From contig CABYNW010000001.1 of the NCBI GenBank assembly GCA_902520495.1, positions 62,001-126,000 on the forward strand: a DNA stretch of 64,000 bases, read 5' to 3'. Origin of the DNA: an uncultured SAR86 cluster bacterium (GTDB taxonomy: Bacteria > Pseudomonadota > Gammaproteobacteria > Magnimaribacterales > D2472). Of the stretch, positions 26,609 to 36,106 are shown piece by piece. Every line of letters starts with the position of its first letter. The first letter of the stretch is position 1. The position numbers and the translations under genes were made by a program. Under the pieces are notes generated by a model that saw only the letters and a program-made list of their open reading frames with translations, was not told the origin of the DNA and ran no database searches.

Positions 26609-27247
26609 TTAAGCTCCCCAGGTTTCTCTGTATTTGTTTAAGTTATCTAAATGAATACTAAAACTTGAATCATTTTCTACATAAGTTATTAATGTATCTA
26701 GGTTAATAATCGATTCTACTTTTAGATCAAACTCTTGTTCTAGTTCTTTGCTCGAAGAAACCTCAGACAACCCCTTTTCTTGCCTATCTAGGCCAACTAT
26801 GAAAGAGGAGGGAATTGCAGATAGGTTCTTAATTGACTCAATAGATTCTCTTCCAGCCGTGCCAGCAGAAAGAACATCATCTACTATTAAAACTTTTCCT
26901 GCAGGAGCAATACCAATTATGTTTCCTCCTTCTCCGTGATTTTTCTCTTCCTTTCTATTAAAAGATAGAGGATAATTTTTGCCTTCTTCACTAAAAAGTG
27001 TTGCCACAACTGAACCAAGGAAAATTCCTTTGTATGCAGGACCATAGATACAATCGAAAATTATTTTTTTATCTTTAATTGCATCAACATAGCATTTAGC
27101 TAAATCATATAAATTATATCCACCTAGCATATTGGCAGCATTGAAGAAGTAGGGACTGATTCTTCCAGATTTAAGTTTGAACTCACCAAATTGAAGGGAT
27201 TTGGACTCTATTGCTAAATTTAAGAATGATATTTGATAATCTTTCAC
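26609..27247 (-). CDS. pyrE: orotate phosphoribosyltransferase
   Basis: Pyrimidine enzyme of 212 residues converting orotate and PRPP to OMP. Seen: FKLKSGRISPYFFN near the N-terminus, CIYGPAYKGI, RKEEKNHGEGG, and the PRPP-binding VLIVDDVLSAGTA near residues 118-130. It starts with GTG directly after the rph stop codon, so it depends on coupling to rph, as in E. coli rph-pyrE. It is directly followed by ribE. Confidence 0.96.
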   Translation of the reverse strand: MKDYQISFLNLAIESKSLQFGEFKLKSGRISPYFFNAANMLGGYNLYDLAKCYVDAIKDKKIIFDCIYGPAYKGIFLGSVVATLFSEEGKNYPLSFNRKEEKNHGEGGNIIGIAPAGKVLIVDDVLSAGTAGRESIESIKNLSAIPSSFIVGLDRQEKGLSEVSSSKELEQEFDLKVESIINLDTLITYVENDSSFSIHLDNLNKYRETWGA

Positions 27248-27961
27248 TTAATCAACGTAATCAATACAAGCTTTTTGATATTTTATAATTTCAGCAATTG
27301 CTGAACTACCTATATCAAGCATATCACTAAGTTCAGTTTTTGAAAAAGGCACACCCTCTGCAGTACCTTGTATTTCAATAAGTTCATCTTTTGCATTCAT
27401 AACAATATTCAGGTCTGTATCTGCAGCGCTATCCTCATTATAGTCTAGGTCTAGTAATATTTTATTATCTTTAATACCAAGTGAAACTGCGGCAACAAAG
27501 GAATTGATAGCTCTTTGATCTGTATGATGGTCTTTAATTGCTAAGAAAAGTGCAACACAACCACCGGTAATAGAGGCAGTTCTTGTTCCACCATCAGCCT
27601 GAATGACATCACAATCTACGTTTACTGTTTTACCTTTAAGATATTTAAGATTTACAGCCTGGCGAAGTGATCTTCCAATCAATCTCTGTATTTCAAGAGT
27701 TCTACCACTTTGTTTACCTCTTGCGGCCTCTCTCCTCATTCTTTCATTTGTAGATCTTGGCAACATGCCATATTCAGCTGTAACCCATCCCTCATCCGAG
27801 TTTTTCATCCACCTTGGAACATTATTCTCTATAGACGCATTACAAATTACTTTAGTATTTCCAAAAGACACCAAAACAGAGCCTTCAGCATGCATATTTA
27901 CATAAGACTCAATACTTATTTCCCTAAGTTGATTGTGATTTCGATCGTTGTTTCTTTCCAT
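27248..27961 (-). CDS. rph: ribonuclease PH
   Basis: Phosphorolytic 3'-exoribonuclease of 237 residues that trims tRNA 3' ends. Landmarks: GSVLVSFGNTKVIC, the WVTAEYGMLPRST block, RTLEIQRLIGRSLR, and the active-site DLDYNEDSAADTD. The N-terminus is slightly shortened relative to the usual RPxxR opening but retains RNDRNHNQLR. Upstream is yqeY with a 16-bp gap, downstream pyrE with none. The protein looks intact. Confidence 0.96.
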   Translation of the reverse strand: MERNNDRNHNQLREISIESYVNMHAEGSVLVSFGNTKVICNASIENNVPRWMKNSDEGWVTAEYGMLPRSTNERMRREAARGKQSGRTLEIQRLIGRSLRQAVNLKYLKGKTVNVDCDVIQADGGTRTASITGGCVALFLAIKDHHTDQRAINSFVAAVSLGIKDNKILLDLDYNEDSAADTDLNIVMNAKDELIEIQGTAEGVPFSKTELSDMLDIGSSAIAEIIKYQKACIDYVD

Positions 27962-27977
27962 GATTTCTGAGTGCTAT

Positions 27978-28421
27978 TCAAGCAAGCTTTTCTTTAACAA
28001 TTTTACTAACCATACCCATGTCAGCTGATCCAGCTAGAGAGGAATTTAAAACCCCCATAACTTTACCCATATCTTGCATCGAAGAAGCTCCTGAGCTTTC
28101 AATAGCTTCTTTTACTTTTTTAGTTACTTCCTCTTCACTTAATTGTTCGGGCTTATATTTCGAAAGAACGGTTACTTCTTTTTCTTCTTTTTCTGCTAAA
28201 TCAGTCCTGCCACCGCTTTTAAATTGTGAAATAGAATCATTTCTTTGTTTGATCATTTTATTAATTATCTGCAATGCCTTGGTATCATCCACCTCTTCTT
28301 TGCTATCAATTTCAAAACGCTGAACTTCAGCAAGAAACATACGGATGGTATCTCTCTCCAAATCTTTTTTGTCAAGCATAGCTTGCTTCAGGTCTTGTTT
28401 GATATCAGATAATAGAGTCAA
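27978..28421 (-). CDS. GatB/YqeY domain protein
   Basis: A 147-residue helical protein of the YqeY family, related to the C-terminal tRNA-binding domain of GatB. Recognisable are DTIRMFLAEVQ, IIKKMIKQR-like INKMIKQRNDSI, and the late MGKVMGVL. Role is not established, possibly tRNA-linked. It begins with TTG 2 bp after the rpsU stop. The rpsU-yqeY pair is widespread, often followed by dnaG, which here is 33 kb away. Confidence 0.92.
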   Translation of the reverse strand: MTLLSDIKQDLKQAMLDKKDLERDTIRMFLAEVQRFEIDSKEEVDDTKALQIINKMIKQRNDSISQFKSGGRTDLAEKEEKEVTVLSKYKPEQLSEEEVTKKVKEAIESSGASSMQDMGKVMGVLNSSLAGSADMGMVSKIVKEKLA

Positions 28422-28423
28422 AA

Positions 28424-28639
28424 TTATCTATTTCTTTGTCTAGAAAAAGAGAATTTTCTATTAGTCTTTCTAGCTCTTTTAACAGCTGCCGCCATTAAAC
28501 GCTTTCTTTTTTCAGTTGGTTTTTCATAAAATTCTCTAGCTCTAATTTCTGGAACTATTGCAGCTTTTTCACAGGCGCGTTTAAATTTCCTTAAACCAAT
28601 ATCAAAATGTTCTGTATCTTTTATTATAATTGAAGGCAT
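28424..28639 (-). CDS. rpsU: 30S ribosomal protein S21
   Basis: A 71-residue basic protein identical in length to the family: [11 protein letters not shown] near residues 16-26, [12 protein letters not shown], and a basic tail. It helps translation initiation on the small subunit. It heads a minus-strand operon with yqeY and lies back to back with tsaD, an arrangement shared with E. coli. A promoter with GC-rich discriminator lies just upstream. Confidence 0.97.
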   Translation of the reverse strand: MPSIIIKDTEHFDIGLRKFKRACEKAAIVPEIRAREFYEKPTEKRKRLMAAAVKRARKTNRKFSFSRQRNR

Positions 28640-28651
28640 AATGTGTCGCGT

Positions 28652-28680
28652 AGTTTAGGCTTTTATTAACATTTTTGCAA
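28652..28680 (-). promoter_or_regulatory. candidate promoter of rpsU operon
   Basis: On the minus strand TTGCAA and TAAACT are separated by exactly 17 bp, each four of six matches to consensus. The next bases, ACGCGAC, are GC-rich in an otherwise AT-rich spacer, as in stringently controlled ribosomal promoters. The site lies inside the 50-bp rpsU-tsaD divergent spacer. Confidence 0.5.
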
Positions 28681-28689
28681 AACTTTTTT

Positions 28690-29694
28690 ATGATAACTTT
28701 AGGTATAGAAACTTCCTGTGATGAAACGGCTATTGCTCTTTATGATTCTGACAAAGGGATTATTGGCGAATCAATATATAGTCAAATGAAAATGCATGCT
28801 GAATATGGCGGCGTAGTTCCTGAGCTAGCTTCAAGAGATCATTGTTTGAAAATTATTGATGTATTAAAAGATGCAATGGGAGATCATTCATTAGAAAGTA
28901 TTGATCAAATAGCCTATACCTCTGGACCTGGATTATTAGGAGCACTATTAATTGGTGAAAGCTTTGCTCAAGGACTCTCTTCTGCTTTGGAAGTACCTTT
29001 AATTCCAATCAATCATCTAGAAGGCCATCTAATGTCACCCATCATGGAATTTCCAGAAATTTCAATGCCATTTATATGTTTATTAGTTTCTGGTGGACAC
29101 AGCATGATTGTTGATGTTAAAGCAAAGGGAGAATATGAAATACTTGGCCAATCACAAGATGATGCTGTTGGAGAGGCATTTGACAAGGTTGGTAAATTAT
29201 TAGGATTACCTTATCCAGGTGGACCACATATTGAAAAGATAGCTATGAAAGGAAATTCATCAGCATATGATTTTCCAAGACCAATGATCCATAGTGGCAA
29301 TCTTGATATGAGCCTTAGCGGTTTAAAGACAGCGGTTCTGTATACAGTTCAAAAAATTGATGATCTTGATGATGACATGAAAGCAGATATCGCAGCTTCA
29401 TTTCAAAAGGCAGTTACAGATGTTTTGATAGCTAAAATAAAAAAAACTATAGACCAAACTAATCGAACTAAAGTCATTATCGCAGGAGGAGTTGCTGCAA
29501 ATAAATATATAAGAGAAGAATTTAGAAACTTGGAGAGTATACTTAATGTTAAAGTTTATTATCCAGATTTGAAATACTGTGGAGATAATGCGGCTATGAT
29601 AGCTTTTGTAGGCTCAATGATGAGTCCACTCAAAGAACACAATATAAAATCAAAGGTTAGAGCAAGATGGCCTCTAAACGAATTAACAAAATGA
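28690..29694 (+). CDS. tsaD: tRNA N6-adenosine threonylcarbamoyltransferase TsaD
   Basis: Enzyme of 334 residues that installs threonylcarbamoyl on A37 of ANN-decoding tRNAs with TsaB and TsaE. Seen: LGIETSCDET at the N-terminus, the metal motif NHLEGH, LVSGGHS, and IAGGVAANKYIR near the C-terminus. The chosen start is the ATG that begins MITLGIETS; an in-frame TTG five codons earlier lies within the rpsU promoter region. No ribosome site is visible, so the message may be nearly leaderless. It overlaps folB by 4 bp. Confidence 0.96.
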   Translation: MITLGIETSCDETAIALYDSDKGIIGESIYSQMKMHAEYGGVVPELASRDHCLKIIDVLKDAMGDHSLESIDQIAYTSGPGLLGALLIGESFAQGLSSALEVPLIPINHLEGHLMSPIMEFPEISMPFICLLVSGGHSMIVDVKAKGEYEILGQSQDDAVGEAFDKVGKLLGLPYPGGPHIEKIAMKGNSSAYDFPRPMIHSGNLDMSLSGLKTAVLYTVQKIDDLDDDMKADIAASFQKAVTDVLIAKIKKTIDQTNRTKVIIAGGVAANKYIREEFRNLESILNVKVYYPDLKYCGDNAAMIAFVGSMMSPLKEHNIKSKVRARWPLNELTK

Positions 29695-30038
29695 AAGACG
29701 TAATATATATAAAAGATTTAAGAGTAAAAACAATTATAGGTATTTTTGATTGGGAAAGAGAAGTTAAGCAAGAAGTAAGTATCGATATGGAGTTTCCATT
29801 TGATTGCAAGAAAGCTGCTCAAACAGACTCAATAGAAGATACCATTGATTATAAAACTATTTCTAAAGCTGTTATCAAGTTTGTTCAAGAATCATCTTAT
29901 CAACTTCAGGAATCTCTTGCTGAAGGAATTGCTTCGTTAGTTAAAGATGAGTTCAAAGTTGAGTCAATAAAATTAAGAGTTTCAAAGCCAGGTGCTCTAA
30001 GAGGTGCTAAAGATGTTGGATTAATTATTCATAGATGA
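29691..30038 (+). CDS. folB: dihydroneopterin aldolase
   Basis: Folate enzyme of 115 residues cleaving dihydroneopterin. Seen: IKDLRVKTIIGIFDWERE near the start, DTIDYKTIS-like DYKTISKAV, and the C-terminal ESIKLRVSKPGALRGA. The ATG in the ATGA overlap with tsaD gives the usual length; an in-frame ATG eight codons upstream is less likely. The gene overlaps folK by 4 bp, so consecutive steps of folate synthesis are coupled. Confidence 0.95.
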   Translation: MKDVIYIKDLRVKTIIGIFDWEREVKQEVSIDMEFPFDCKKAAQTDSIEDTIDYKTISKAVIKFVQESSYQLQESLAEGIASLVKDEFKVESIKLRVSKPGALRGAKDVGLIIHR

Positions 30039-30415
30039 TGAAATATTTTTTATCACTTGGTAGTAATATCAATTCAAAGAAGAATTTAGAGTTTGCACAA
30101 GAAGAACTAAACAAAATTTTAATCAATATAAAGTCTTCATCAATACACAAAACCAAAGCTGAGGGATTTGAAGGAAATGACTTTTTAAATTCAATTATAT
30201 ATGGTGAATCTAAAGATTCTTTTGATGAACTCAACAAAAAACTAAAAAATATTGAAGATGCTGCTGGGAGAAACAGGAGTGCTTCCAAGTTTAGCGCAAG
30301 GACTCTAGATATCGATATAGTTCTTCAAATTGATGAAAAGGAAGAAATATTATTTGAAAGTGATGAGATTGAAAAATATAATTTTGTATCTCAGCCTTTG
30401 AAAGAATTACTTTAA
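30035..30415 (+). CDS. folK: 2-amino-4-hydroxy-6-hydroxymethyldihydropteridine pyrophosphokinase
   Basis: Folate enzyme of 126 residues transferring pyrophosphate from ATP to hydroxymethyldihydropterin. LSLGSN opens the protein, and ARTLDIDIVLQ matches the active-site RTLDLDILL with both Mg-binding Asp. It is about 30 residues shorter than E. coli HPPK, having a trimmed C-terminus. It begins with two consecutive ATG codons overlapping folB, and its stop overlaps the next ATG by 1 bp. Confidence 0.93.
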   Translation: MMKYFLSLGSNINSKKNLEFAQEELNKILINIKSSSIHKTKAEGFEGNDFLNSIIYGESKDSFDELNKKLKNIEDAAGRNRSASKFSARTLDIDIVLQIDEKEEILFESDEIEKYNFVSQPLKELL

Positions 30416-31023
30416 TGAAGACAAAAAAATTTATAAGAAAATCTCATAGATATTTAAGCATCTTTGTATCAATCCAATTATTATTATGGACTTTATCAGG
30501 AATCTATTTTGCGTATAATAAAATTGAATTGGTGCGAGGAGAGCAATATCGCTTACCTAAAGATATTGAATATAGAATTTTTGATAGACTTGGATTATCT
30601 ATAATTGAAACGATTGAAAATGGAAAAAAATCCTATGAAACTTATCCTGAAAGAAAACCGATTAAGCCCCTAACAGCCGAGCAGGCCATAAAGATAACTC
30701 GTCAAAAGACTTCTTTAAACCCAACAGAAGCAATACTAATTAAAAATGTTGATGCTGGATCAGAATATAGAGGAACTTTGCCAGCTTACAAAGTAAAGAC
30801 AGACTCAAAAGATAAGATAAATGTATATGTGGGATATATGACAGGCGATATAAGCTCAATAAGGTCTGATTCTTGGAGGGTTTGGGACTTAATGTGGAGC
30901 TTGCATATCATGGATTACAAGGAAAGAGATAATATAAATAATATCTTATTAAAAATATTTTCAGTACTAGCCCTTGTTAGCTCAATATCAGGAGTACTAT
31001 TATTTTTTAATAAAAAAGCTTAA
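30415..31023 (+). CDS. PepSY-type membrane protein
   Basis: A 202-residue protein with a hydrophobic segment near residues 15-34 and another near 177-198, enclosing a periplasmic region. The opening RKSHRYLSIFVSIQLLLWTLSG is a typical start of PepSY-associated TM proteins, and LTAEQAIKI begins a PepSY-like repeat. Such proteins are thought to act in iron or redox processes at the membrane; the role here is unknown. It overlaps folK by 1 bp and precedes the DUF262 gene by 14 bp. Confidence 0.75.
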   Translation: MKTKKFIRKSHRYLSIFVSIQLLLWTLSGIYFAYNKIELVRGEQYRLPKDIEYRIFDRLGLSIIETIENGKKSYETYPERKPIKPLTAEQAIKITRQKTSLNPTEAILIKNVDAGSEYRGTLPAYKVKTDSKDKINVYVGYMTGDISSIRSDSWRVWDLMWSLHIMDYKERDNINNILLKIFSVLALVSSISGVLLFFNKKA

Positions 31024-31037
31024 CATCATTTATTATT

Positions 31038-32987
31038 ATGGAAGCAAATAAAAAAACCCTAGCAGCTATTTTTGAAAACAAAGTATTTGATATACCTATT
31101 TATCAGAGGGGTTATGACTGGAAGAGTGTAAATTTTGAAGCATTGTGGCAGGACATTAATTATTGCATTGATAACAAAAAACCACTTTTTTTAGGCACAG
31201 TAATTTTTCAGGAAACTAAAGATAATAACATCGGCTCCAATCTCAGTTATCACGTTGTAGATGGACAGCAACGTCTTACTACAATGACTATTTTTCTAAC
31301 TGCGTTGAGAAGAACCTTACAAGAAAGATTAGCAGTGGAGCAAGTTCCTTCTGCTAAAAGTTTGCTACTTACACAGTCAGAAATAATCAATATGAAATAT
31401 TTGAATGTAGTAGATGGACTTGGAGAAACAGTCAGACAAAGATTAAACGGGACAACTTATAAGAAAAAAAAGATAGTTGATGCGTTAAATTATATCTGTG
31501 CTTCTGATTGGCAGGGTGATTTTCCAAATCAAGCTGAAATTAATGGAGAGCAAAAGAGATTAACTCTTCAGTTTAGTCGCTTTAAAAGCGTTTTTGATGA
31601 CTTTTTTAACAAACTTAGTATCAAAAATAGTGAAGAGGAATATGAGATTTCCAATGCAAGATTACAAGAATTAATTACTATAGTTACTAATGCTGAGTTT
31701 GTTGAAATAACTGTAGGCGATGAAAGTGAAGCTCTGTATCTTTTTGAGATTGTTAATGCAAGAGGCAAGAATTTGGAGATAGCTGATTTATTAAAAAACT
31801 TTTTCTTTTCACAAGTTAAAGATTGGGATTTAGTCGAACAAAAATGGAACAGTATTGTTGAGAATGCCGATGGGGCAGGCGGCATATCTAGACTGTTAAA
31901 GTTTTTCTATGTTTCAAGAAAAGGCCATAAGGGCTCTGGATCAAGAGAACTATATGAAAATTTAAAGGATTTAGTTAAAGAAAATGATCACAAATCTTTA
32001 TTAAATGATATTGAAGAGTTCTCACAATTTTTTCATGAGATAAGAAATGGTAGTGTCGAAAAGTTATTTACGCAGCTAAAGCTAGATGTTTATAAAGGTA
32101 AAACATTTTCAGATATCATTAATAAATCAGATATATATACCTCAATTGAGCTCACAAGAGATTGTAATATGACTTTAAGTGACCCATTAGTTTTTTCATT
32201 TTTCTTCAAGATGCACCAATTGATATATGAAGATGGTTCTTTTAATAGAGAAATGTATGACAAGATAAAGAAATATCCAAAACAGTTTCTTTTGGCATTA
32301 GAGCATTTACATTTTGTAAATTATGGAATTGGAGACAGAAGAGCTAATGACGTAGATGCATTTTATGCAGATACTGCATCAGAAATTTTTAATGCTCAAA
32401 ATTTAGACAAATTTAGAGAGTCTTTACAAAAACTATATGCAAAGTTGAAAGAATTAAGAGATCTTAAGCCAGCATTTATAGCAAATTTTAAGAAAAAAAT
32501 GTTTTATGGAAGATCAAAAAGAACAAACAGTTTAATTCTATATTGTTTTGATAAGCTTGAAAGAGATATTAATAATGATAATTATAAAAAAATTTACAGC
32601 CCAAATGAATCTAAAGGAATCTCTCTCGATCATTGGGCTGATCAGAATGATACCTATGATGAGGATTATGAAATTATAAGAGAAAATATTCTTCAAGATA
32701 AAGATGATGACGAAAATATCAAAATACACAGCATTGGTAATTTATTACCTATTGGAGTAAGGCTCAATAGAGATATAAGTGATAGAAATATTGTTTATCC
32801 AAAAACGCCTTATAAAAAATATGAGTATCTTAAAGAACATGGGCTTCCTTACAGAACCCAGCTTAATTTTTTGAATGATTATGAGAGCAAATTTAAAGAT
32901 TGGGATTCAGAATCTATTGATCAGAGAACTGATGATCTGGCAAACAGCGTATTCGATATAATAGAAAATAAGCACTTTAGTATTTAA
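31038..32987 (+). CDS. DUF262/DUF1524 (GmrSD-like) protein
   Basis: A 649-residue protein with an N-terminal DUF262 (ParB-like nucleotide-binding) domain and C-terminal DUF1524 (HNH-like nuclease) domain. The first carries IPIYQRGYDW at 19-28 and VDGQQRLTT (D75 to R79). The second has LDHWAD with H532 and HSIGNLLPI followed by N and K residues, compared with the usual EHILP; so the nuclease motif is partly altered. Relatives such as GmrSD, BrxU and SspE restrict phage DNA with modified bases. No methylase or partner gene is nearby. Its last 4 bp overlap a convergent gene. A defence role is inferred from family. Confidence 0.88.
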   Translation: MEANKKTLAAIFENKVFDIPIYQRGYDWKSVNFEALWQDINYCIDNKKPLFLGTVIFQETKDNNIGSNLSYHVVDGQQRLTTMTIFLTALRRTLQERLAVEQVPSAKSLLLTQSEIINMKYLNVVDGLGETVRQRLNGTTYKKKKIVDALNYICASDWQGDFPNQAEINGEQKRLTLQFSRFKSVFDDFFNKLSIKNSEEEYEISNARLQELITIVTNAEFVEITVGDESEALYLFEIVNARGKNLEIADLLKNFFFSQVKDWDLVEQKWNSIVENADGAGGISRLLKFFYVSRKGHKGSGSRELYENLKDLVKENDHKSLLNDIEEFSQFFHEIRNGSVEKLFTQLKLDVYKGKTFSDIINKSDIYTSIELTRDCNMTLSDPLVFSFFFKMHQLIYEDGSFNREMYDKIKKYPKQFLLALEHLHFVNYGIGDRRANDVDAFYADTASEIFNAQNLDKFRESLQKLYAKLKELRDLKPAFIANFKKKMFYGRSKRTNSLILYCFDKLERDINNDNYKKIYSPNESKGISLDHWADQNDTYDEDYEIIRENILQDKDDDENIKIHSIGNLLPIGVRLNRDISDRNIVYPKTPYKKYEYLKEHGLPYRTQLNFLNDYESKFKDWDSESIDQRTDDLANSVFDIIENKHFSI

Positions 32988-34033
32988 AAATTATTTTCTA
33001 TAGTTTTCCATGCTGCCTCTGATAAAGGATAAACCATCATACCTCTATCTTCAGCATGTTTGCTTGCCGCTGTGCCATCTCTAACTCGACCTAGAATACC
33101 TTGCAAGATTCCTGCAATTTTGAACATATTAAATGCCATATAGAATTCCCAATTTTTTGAGAGGTCTTTACCAGTATTTTCACAGTACATATCCATATAT
33201 TCTTTTTCAGATGGAACACCAAGTTCTTTTAATTTGGCTTGATCCCAAAATGCTTCTTGAGTTCTCCATGAAAGACAGTGGTAACTAAAATCTGCAATAG
33301 GATGCCCTAACGTAGATAGCTCCCAATCCAAGATACCCATTACCTGATTATTTTTTAAGATCATATTATCTAATCGATAATCTCCATGAACAATTGATGT
33401 TTCATCATCATCAGGTATATTTTTTGGAAGCCATTCAATCAAGTTATTCATTGCTTCAATATCGTCAGTTTCTGAGGCTCTATATTGTTTTGACCATCTT
33501 GAAACCTGTCTAGCTACATAATTTCCTGGTTTGCCATAGTCTTCTAATCCTATTTTCTTATAATCTATACTATGAAGCTTAGCTAGAGTTTTATTTTTGT
33601 TACTATATATTTCAGTTCTATCTTTATTTGAGAGAGCAGGAATCATAGGATCCCAAAAGAGATCACCATCTAAGAAGTCCATCACAAAGAAGGCTGTACC
33701 AGCAACATTATCATCTTCGCACAGACCATATGTTTTTGGGACTGGGACATCGGTCTCATATAAAGCAGTTATAACTTTATATTCTCTATCAACTGCATGC
33801 GCTGACGGTAAAAGTTTACCTGGTGGCTTCCTTCTTAAAACAAGATTTTTAGATTCAGTAACAATTTTATAAGTTGGGTTAGATTGGCCACCTTTAAATT
33901 GTTCAACAGAGTTAATTTTTCCAGCCCCAGGCACGAATTCGTCAATCCATGGCTGTAAGTTTGATACTTCAATTGTTAAATGTTCAGCAACTTCTTTTGT
34001 TCCAGAGAATTTTGCATCATCGAGTGGCTCCAT
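32984..34033 (-). CDS. APH-type phosphotransferase (ACAD10-like)
   Basis: A 349-residue aminoglycoside-phosphotransferase-fold protein. Seen: FKGGQSNPTYKI near residue 45, LVLRRKPPG with the ATP-binding Lys/Arg region, the catalytic loop VHGDYRLDNM, and ILDWELSTLGHP with the metal-binding Asp. This set is typical of the family linked to acyl-CoA dehydrogenases (ACAD10/11-like), which phosphorylate 4-hydroxyacyl groups or similar. No acyl-CoA gene is adjacent. It overlaps the pteridine reductase gene by 1 bp and the DUF262 gene by 4 bp on the other strand. Antibiotic resistance is not implied. Confidence 0.85.
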   Translation of the reverse strand: MEPLDDAKFSGTKEVAEHLTIEVSNLQPWIDEFVPGAGKINSVEQFKGGQSNPTYKIVTESKNLVLRRKPPGKLLPSAHAVDREYKVITALYETDVPVPKTYGLCEDDNVAGTAFFVMDFLDGDLFWDPMIPALSNKDRTEIYSNKNKTLAKLHSIDYKKIGLEDYGKPGNYVARQVSRWSKQYRASETDDIEAMNNLIEWLPKNIPDDDETSIVHGDYRLDNMILKNNQVMGILDWELSTLGHPIADFSYHCLSWRTQEAFWDQAKLKELGVPSEKEYMDMYCENTGKDLSKNWEFYMAFNMFKIAGILQGILGRVRDGTAASKHAEDRGMMVYPLSEAAWKTIENNF

Positions 34034-34758
34034 TATAAAGATCTTCCCCCATCTACTTTGATAATTTGGCCAGTAATATATTCAGAGTGGGCAAGGAATT
34101 TCACCGCATTAGCAATATCCTTTTCTGAACCCATTCTCTTAAGAGGTATGCTTTCAATAACCCTATTTTTTTGTTCTTCAGTCCAGGTAACATCTGGAGG
34201 TTCAAGCATAGCACCAGGGGCAATTGCATTAACTTTTATCTCAGGAGCTAGCTCTCTAGCAAGTCCTTTAGTTATTGCTTCTAAGCCTGCTTTAGCTGCT
34301 GAATATATAGAATAATTTGCAACTCCTTTTGTTAAATTGGTGTCAGTAATATTAATAATTGATCCATTAGATTTTTTTAGTTTTTCTTTTAGACCTTGTA
34401 TTAGAAAAAGCGGACCTTTTAAGTTGCTTCCAATTAGTTTTTCCCAATGATCTTCTGAAATTTCATCAATAGGGGTAGGATAAAAAGTAGATGCATTGTT
34501 TATTAAGAGATTAACATTATCAGTGAAATCATTAACTTTTGAAATTATATTATTAACTTCATCAGCTTTATCTAGATCACCTTGCACTATAAATGCCTTA
34601 TCTGCTTTTTTTGAATTGATTGAATTTGCTAATGTTTCTGCATCAGCTTTTGAGTTATTGTAATGAATAATTACTTTCCAGCCATCAGAAGCAAAAAGCT
34701 CAATGATTGCTTTACCAATTCTTTTAGCTCCACCTGTTACAAAAATAGTTTTATTCAT
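34033..34758 (-). CDS. pteridine reductase-like SDR
   Basis: SDR of 241 residues whose cofactor motif [11 protein letters not shown] contains the Arg typical of pteridine reductases and FolM. Other marks are [20 protein letters not shown] with the Tyr-Lys pair, and IAPGAML and VDGGRSL. Family members reduce dihydrofolate or dihydropterins with NADPH, and can supply tetrahydrofolate. It overlaps cca by 8 bp and the phosphotransferase by 1 bp. Whether a conventional FolA exists outside the window is unknown. Confidence 0.87.
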   Translation of the reverse strand: MNKTIFVTGGAKRIGKAIIELFASDGWKVIIHYNNSKADAETLANSINSKKADKAFIVQGDLDKADEVNNIISKVNDFTDNVNLLINNASTFYPTPIDEISEDHWEKLIGSNLKGPLFLIQGLKEKLKKSNGSIINITDTNLTKGVANYSIYSAAKAGLEAITKGLARELAPEIKVNAIAPGAMLEPPDVTWTEEQKNRVIESIPLKRMGSEKDIANAVKFLAHSEYITGQIIKVDGGRSL

Positions 34759-36106
34759 TAGACCTCACATACATGCCTTTATTAAAATCACCTATGAGTT
34801 TCATTTTTTTATTTTTCATTTTACTACTGATTTCACTTCCAGATAGTAATTTTTCCTCATCATTGATGGTTAGTTTGTAATAGTCTTCAAAAAATTTTTC
34901 TAAATCTTTAGAAATATATAAGCGATTGAAATACTCAGAACAATTCTTAGAAAAACATCTTAATGCAATTGAAAAAATTATAAGCGCATCATAAAAATTA
35001 TTTCCTTTATTAATCTTTTCAAGAATTTCATATGTATCCTTACTATTTAAAAATCCCTTTTCAACATTAAAATTTTCTATTCGATTCTTTCTTGCGATAG
35101 ATGTTTCATTCCAATCTTCTCGGTCATCACGATAAGCATGAAATTCATCACTTTTGCCAAAATGAGCTCTCAATTTTTTACATACATACCTGATATTTTT
35201 CTGAGTTTTTAAATAATTTTTTGGAACTTTGAGCCTACCATTCAGACTATCAATATCTTTATCTTTTTTATGCCAGTCACAAATGATAAACCAATATATC
35301 TCAGGGGTAATAACAATCATTCCCTGAGCGCCAACAACATTATCTCCAAATTCCCAATTAAGTCGATCTGGCATAACCGAATCCCATCTCCTTGTTCCTC
35401 GCAATCTATATAAATATTCATCTATAAATATTTCTGGATCAAAATTTAAAACTCCACCATAACTCCAAGTTTTTTTCATAATATATTCAGGAGCCATACC
35501 TTGCCGACTATTTTTCCAACAGAGGAATAGCAAACTAAAGAACCTGCTTGGATTGGGTAGAGTTAAAGCTTTTTCAGTTTCCTGCCATATTCTTTCTCCT
35601 GGAAGATGTTTAATACTAGAAATTAATTCAAATAAAAGTCCGTATGTTGTTTCATCAATAGTAAAATCATTCAGCCTTGTATAAAATCTTGCCACTCTTA
35701 AAACGCGAAGTGGATCTTCTGTAAATGCTTCTGATACGTGTCTTATTATTTTATTGTCTAAGTCATCTTTACCATTAAACGGATCAATAAGATTACCTGA
35801 ATCATCCATAGCAATTGCATTAATTGTTATATCTCTTCTGCTTAAGTCTTCTTCAAGAGTGACATTCGGACTATAGCTAAAATTAAAGGCTGTGTGTCCT
35901 GGCCCAGTACTTCTTTCTTTTCTTGCTAATGCATATTCCTCTTTAGTTTCTGGATGAAGAAAAACAGGGAAATCTTTACCAACTTGTTTATAACCCATCG
36001 AAAGCATTTGTTTTGGAGTGCTGCCAACCACAACCCAATCATTATCAGTTGGCTCAAGTCCAAGCAGTTCGTCTCTTACAGCACCACCAACTTTATAAAT
36101 TTTCAT
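34751..36106 (-). CDS. cca: CCA tRNA nucleotidyltransferase-like protein
   Basis: A 451-residue protein with a standard class II nucleotidyltransferase head: [22 protein letters not shown] with the DxD pair, [18 protein letters not shown] and [12 protein letters not shown]. Enzymes of this type add or repair the tRNA CCA end. The following region differs from E. coli Cca: where CHDLGK marks the HD phosphohydrolase, the text reads CDWHKKD, so the HD activity is probably lost. The remaining tail (about 190-451) is divergent. It overlaps apaH by 4 bp. Confidence 0.88.
   Translation of the reverse strand: MKIYKVGGAVRDELLGLEPTDNDWVVVGSTPKQMLSMGYKQVGKDFPVFLHPETKEEYALARKERSTGPGHTAFNFSYSPNVTLEEDLSRRDITINAIAMDDSGNLIDPFNGKDDLDNKIIRHVSEAFTEDPLRVLRVARFYTRLNDFTIDETTYGLLFELISSIKHLPGERIWQETEKALTLPNPSRFFSLLFLCWKNSRQGMAPEYIMKKTWSYGGVLNFDPEIFIDEYLYRLRGTRRWDSVMPDRLNWEFGDNVVGAQGMIVITPEIYWFIICDWHKKDKDIDSLNGRLKVPKNYLKTQKNIRYVCKKLRAHFGKSDEFHAYRDDREDWNETSIARKNRIENFNVEKGFLNSKDTYEILEKINKGNNFYDALIIFSIALRCFSKNCSEYFNRLYISKDLEKFFEDYYKLTINDEEKLLSGSEISSKMKNKKMKLIGDFNKGMYVRSNE

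Noticed and set aside
32984..34033. Aminoglycoside resistance gene.
   Set aside because: The APH fold is shared, but motifs match the ACAD10-like metabolic group and the context is chromosomal housekeeping.
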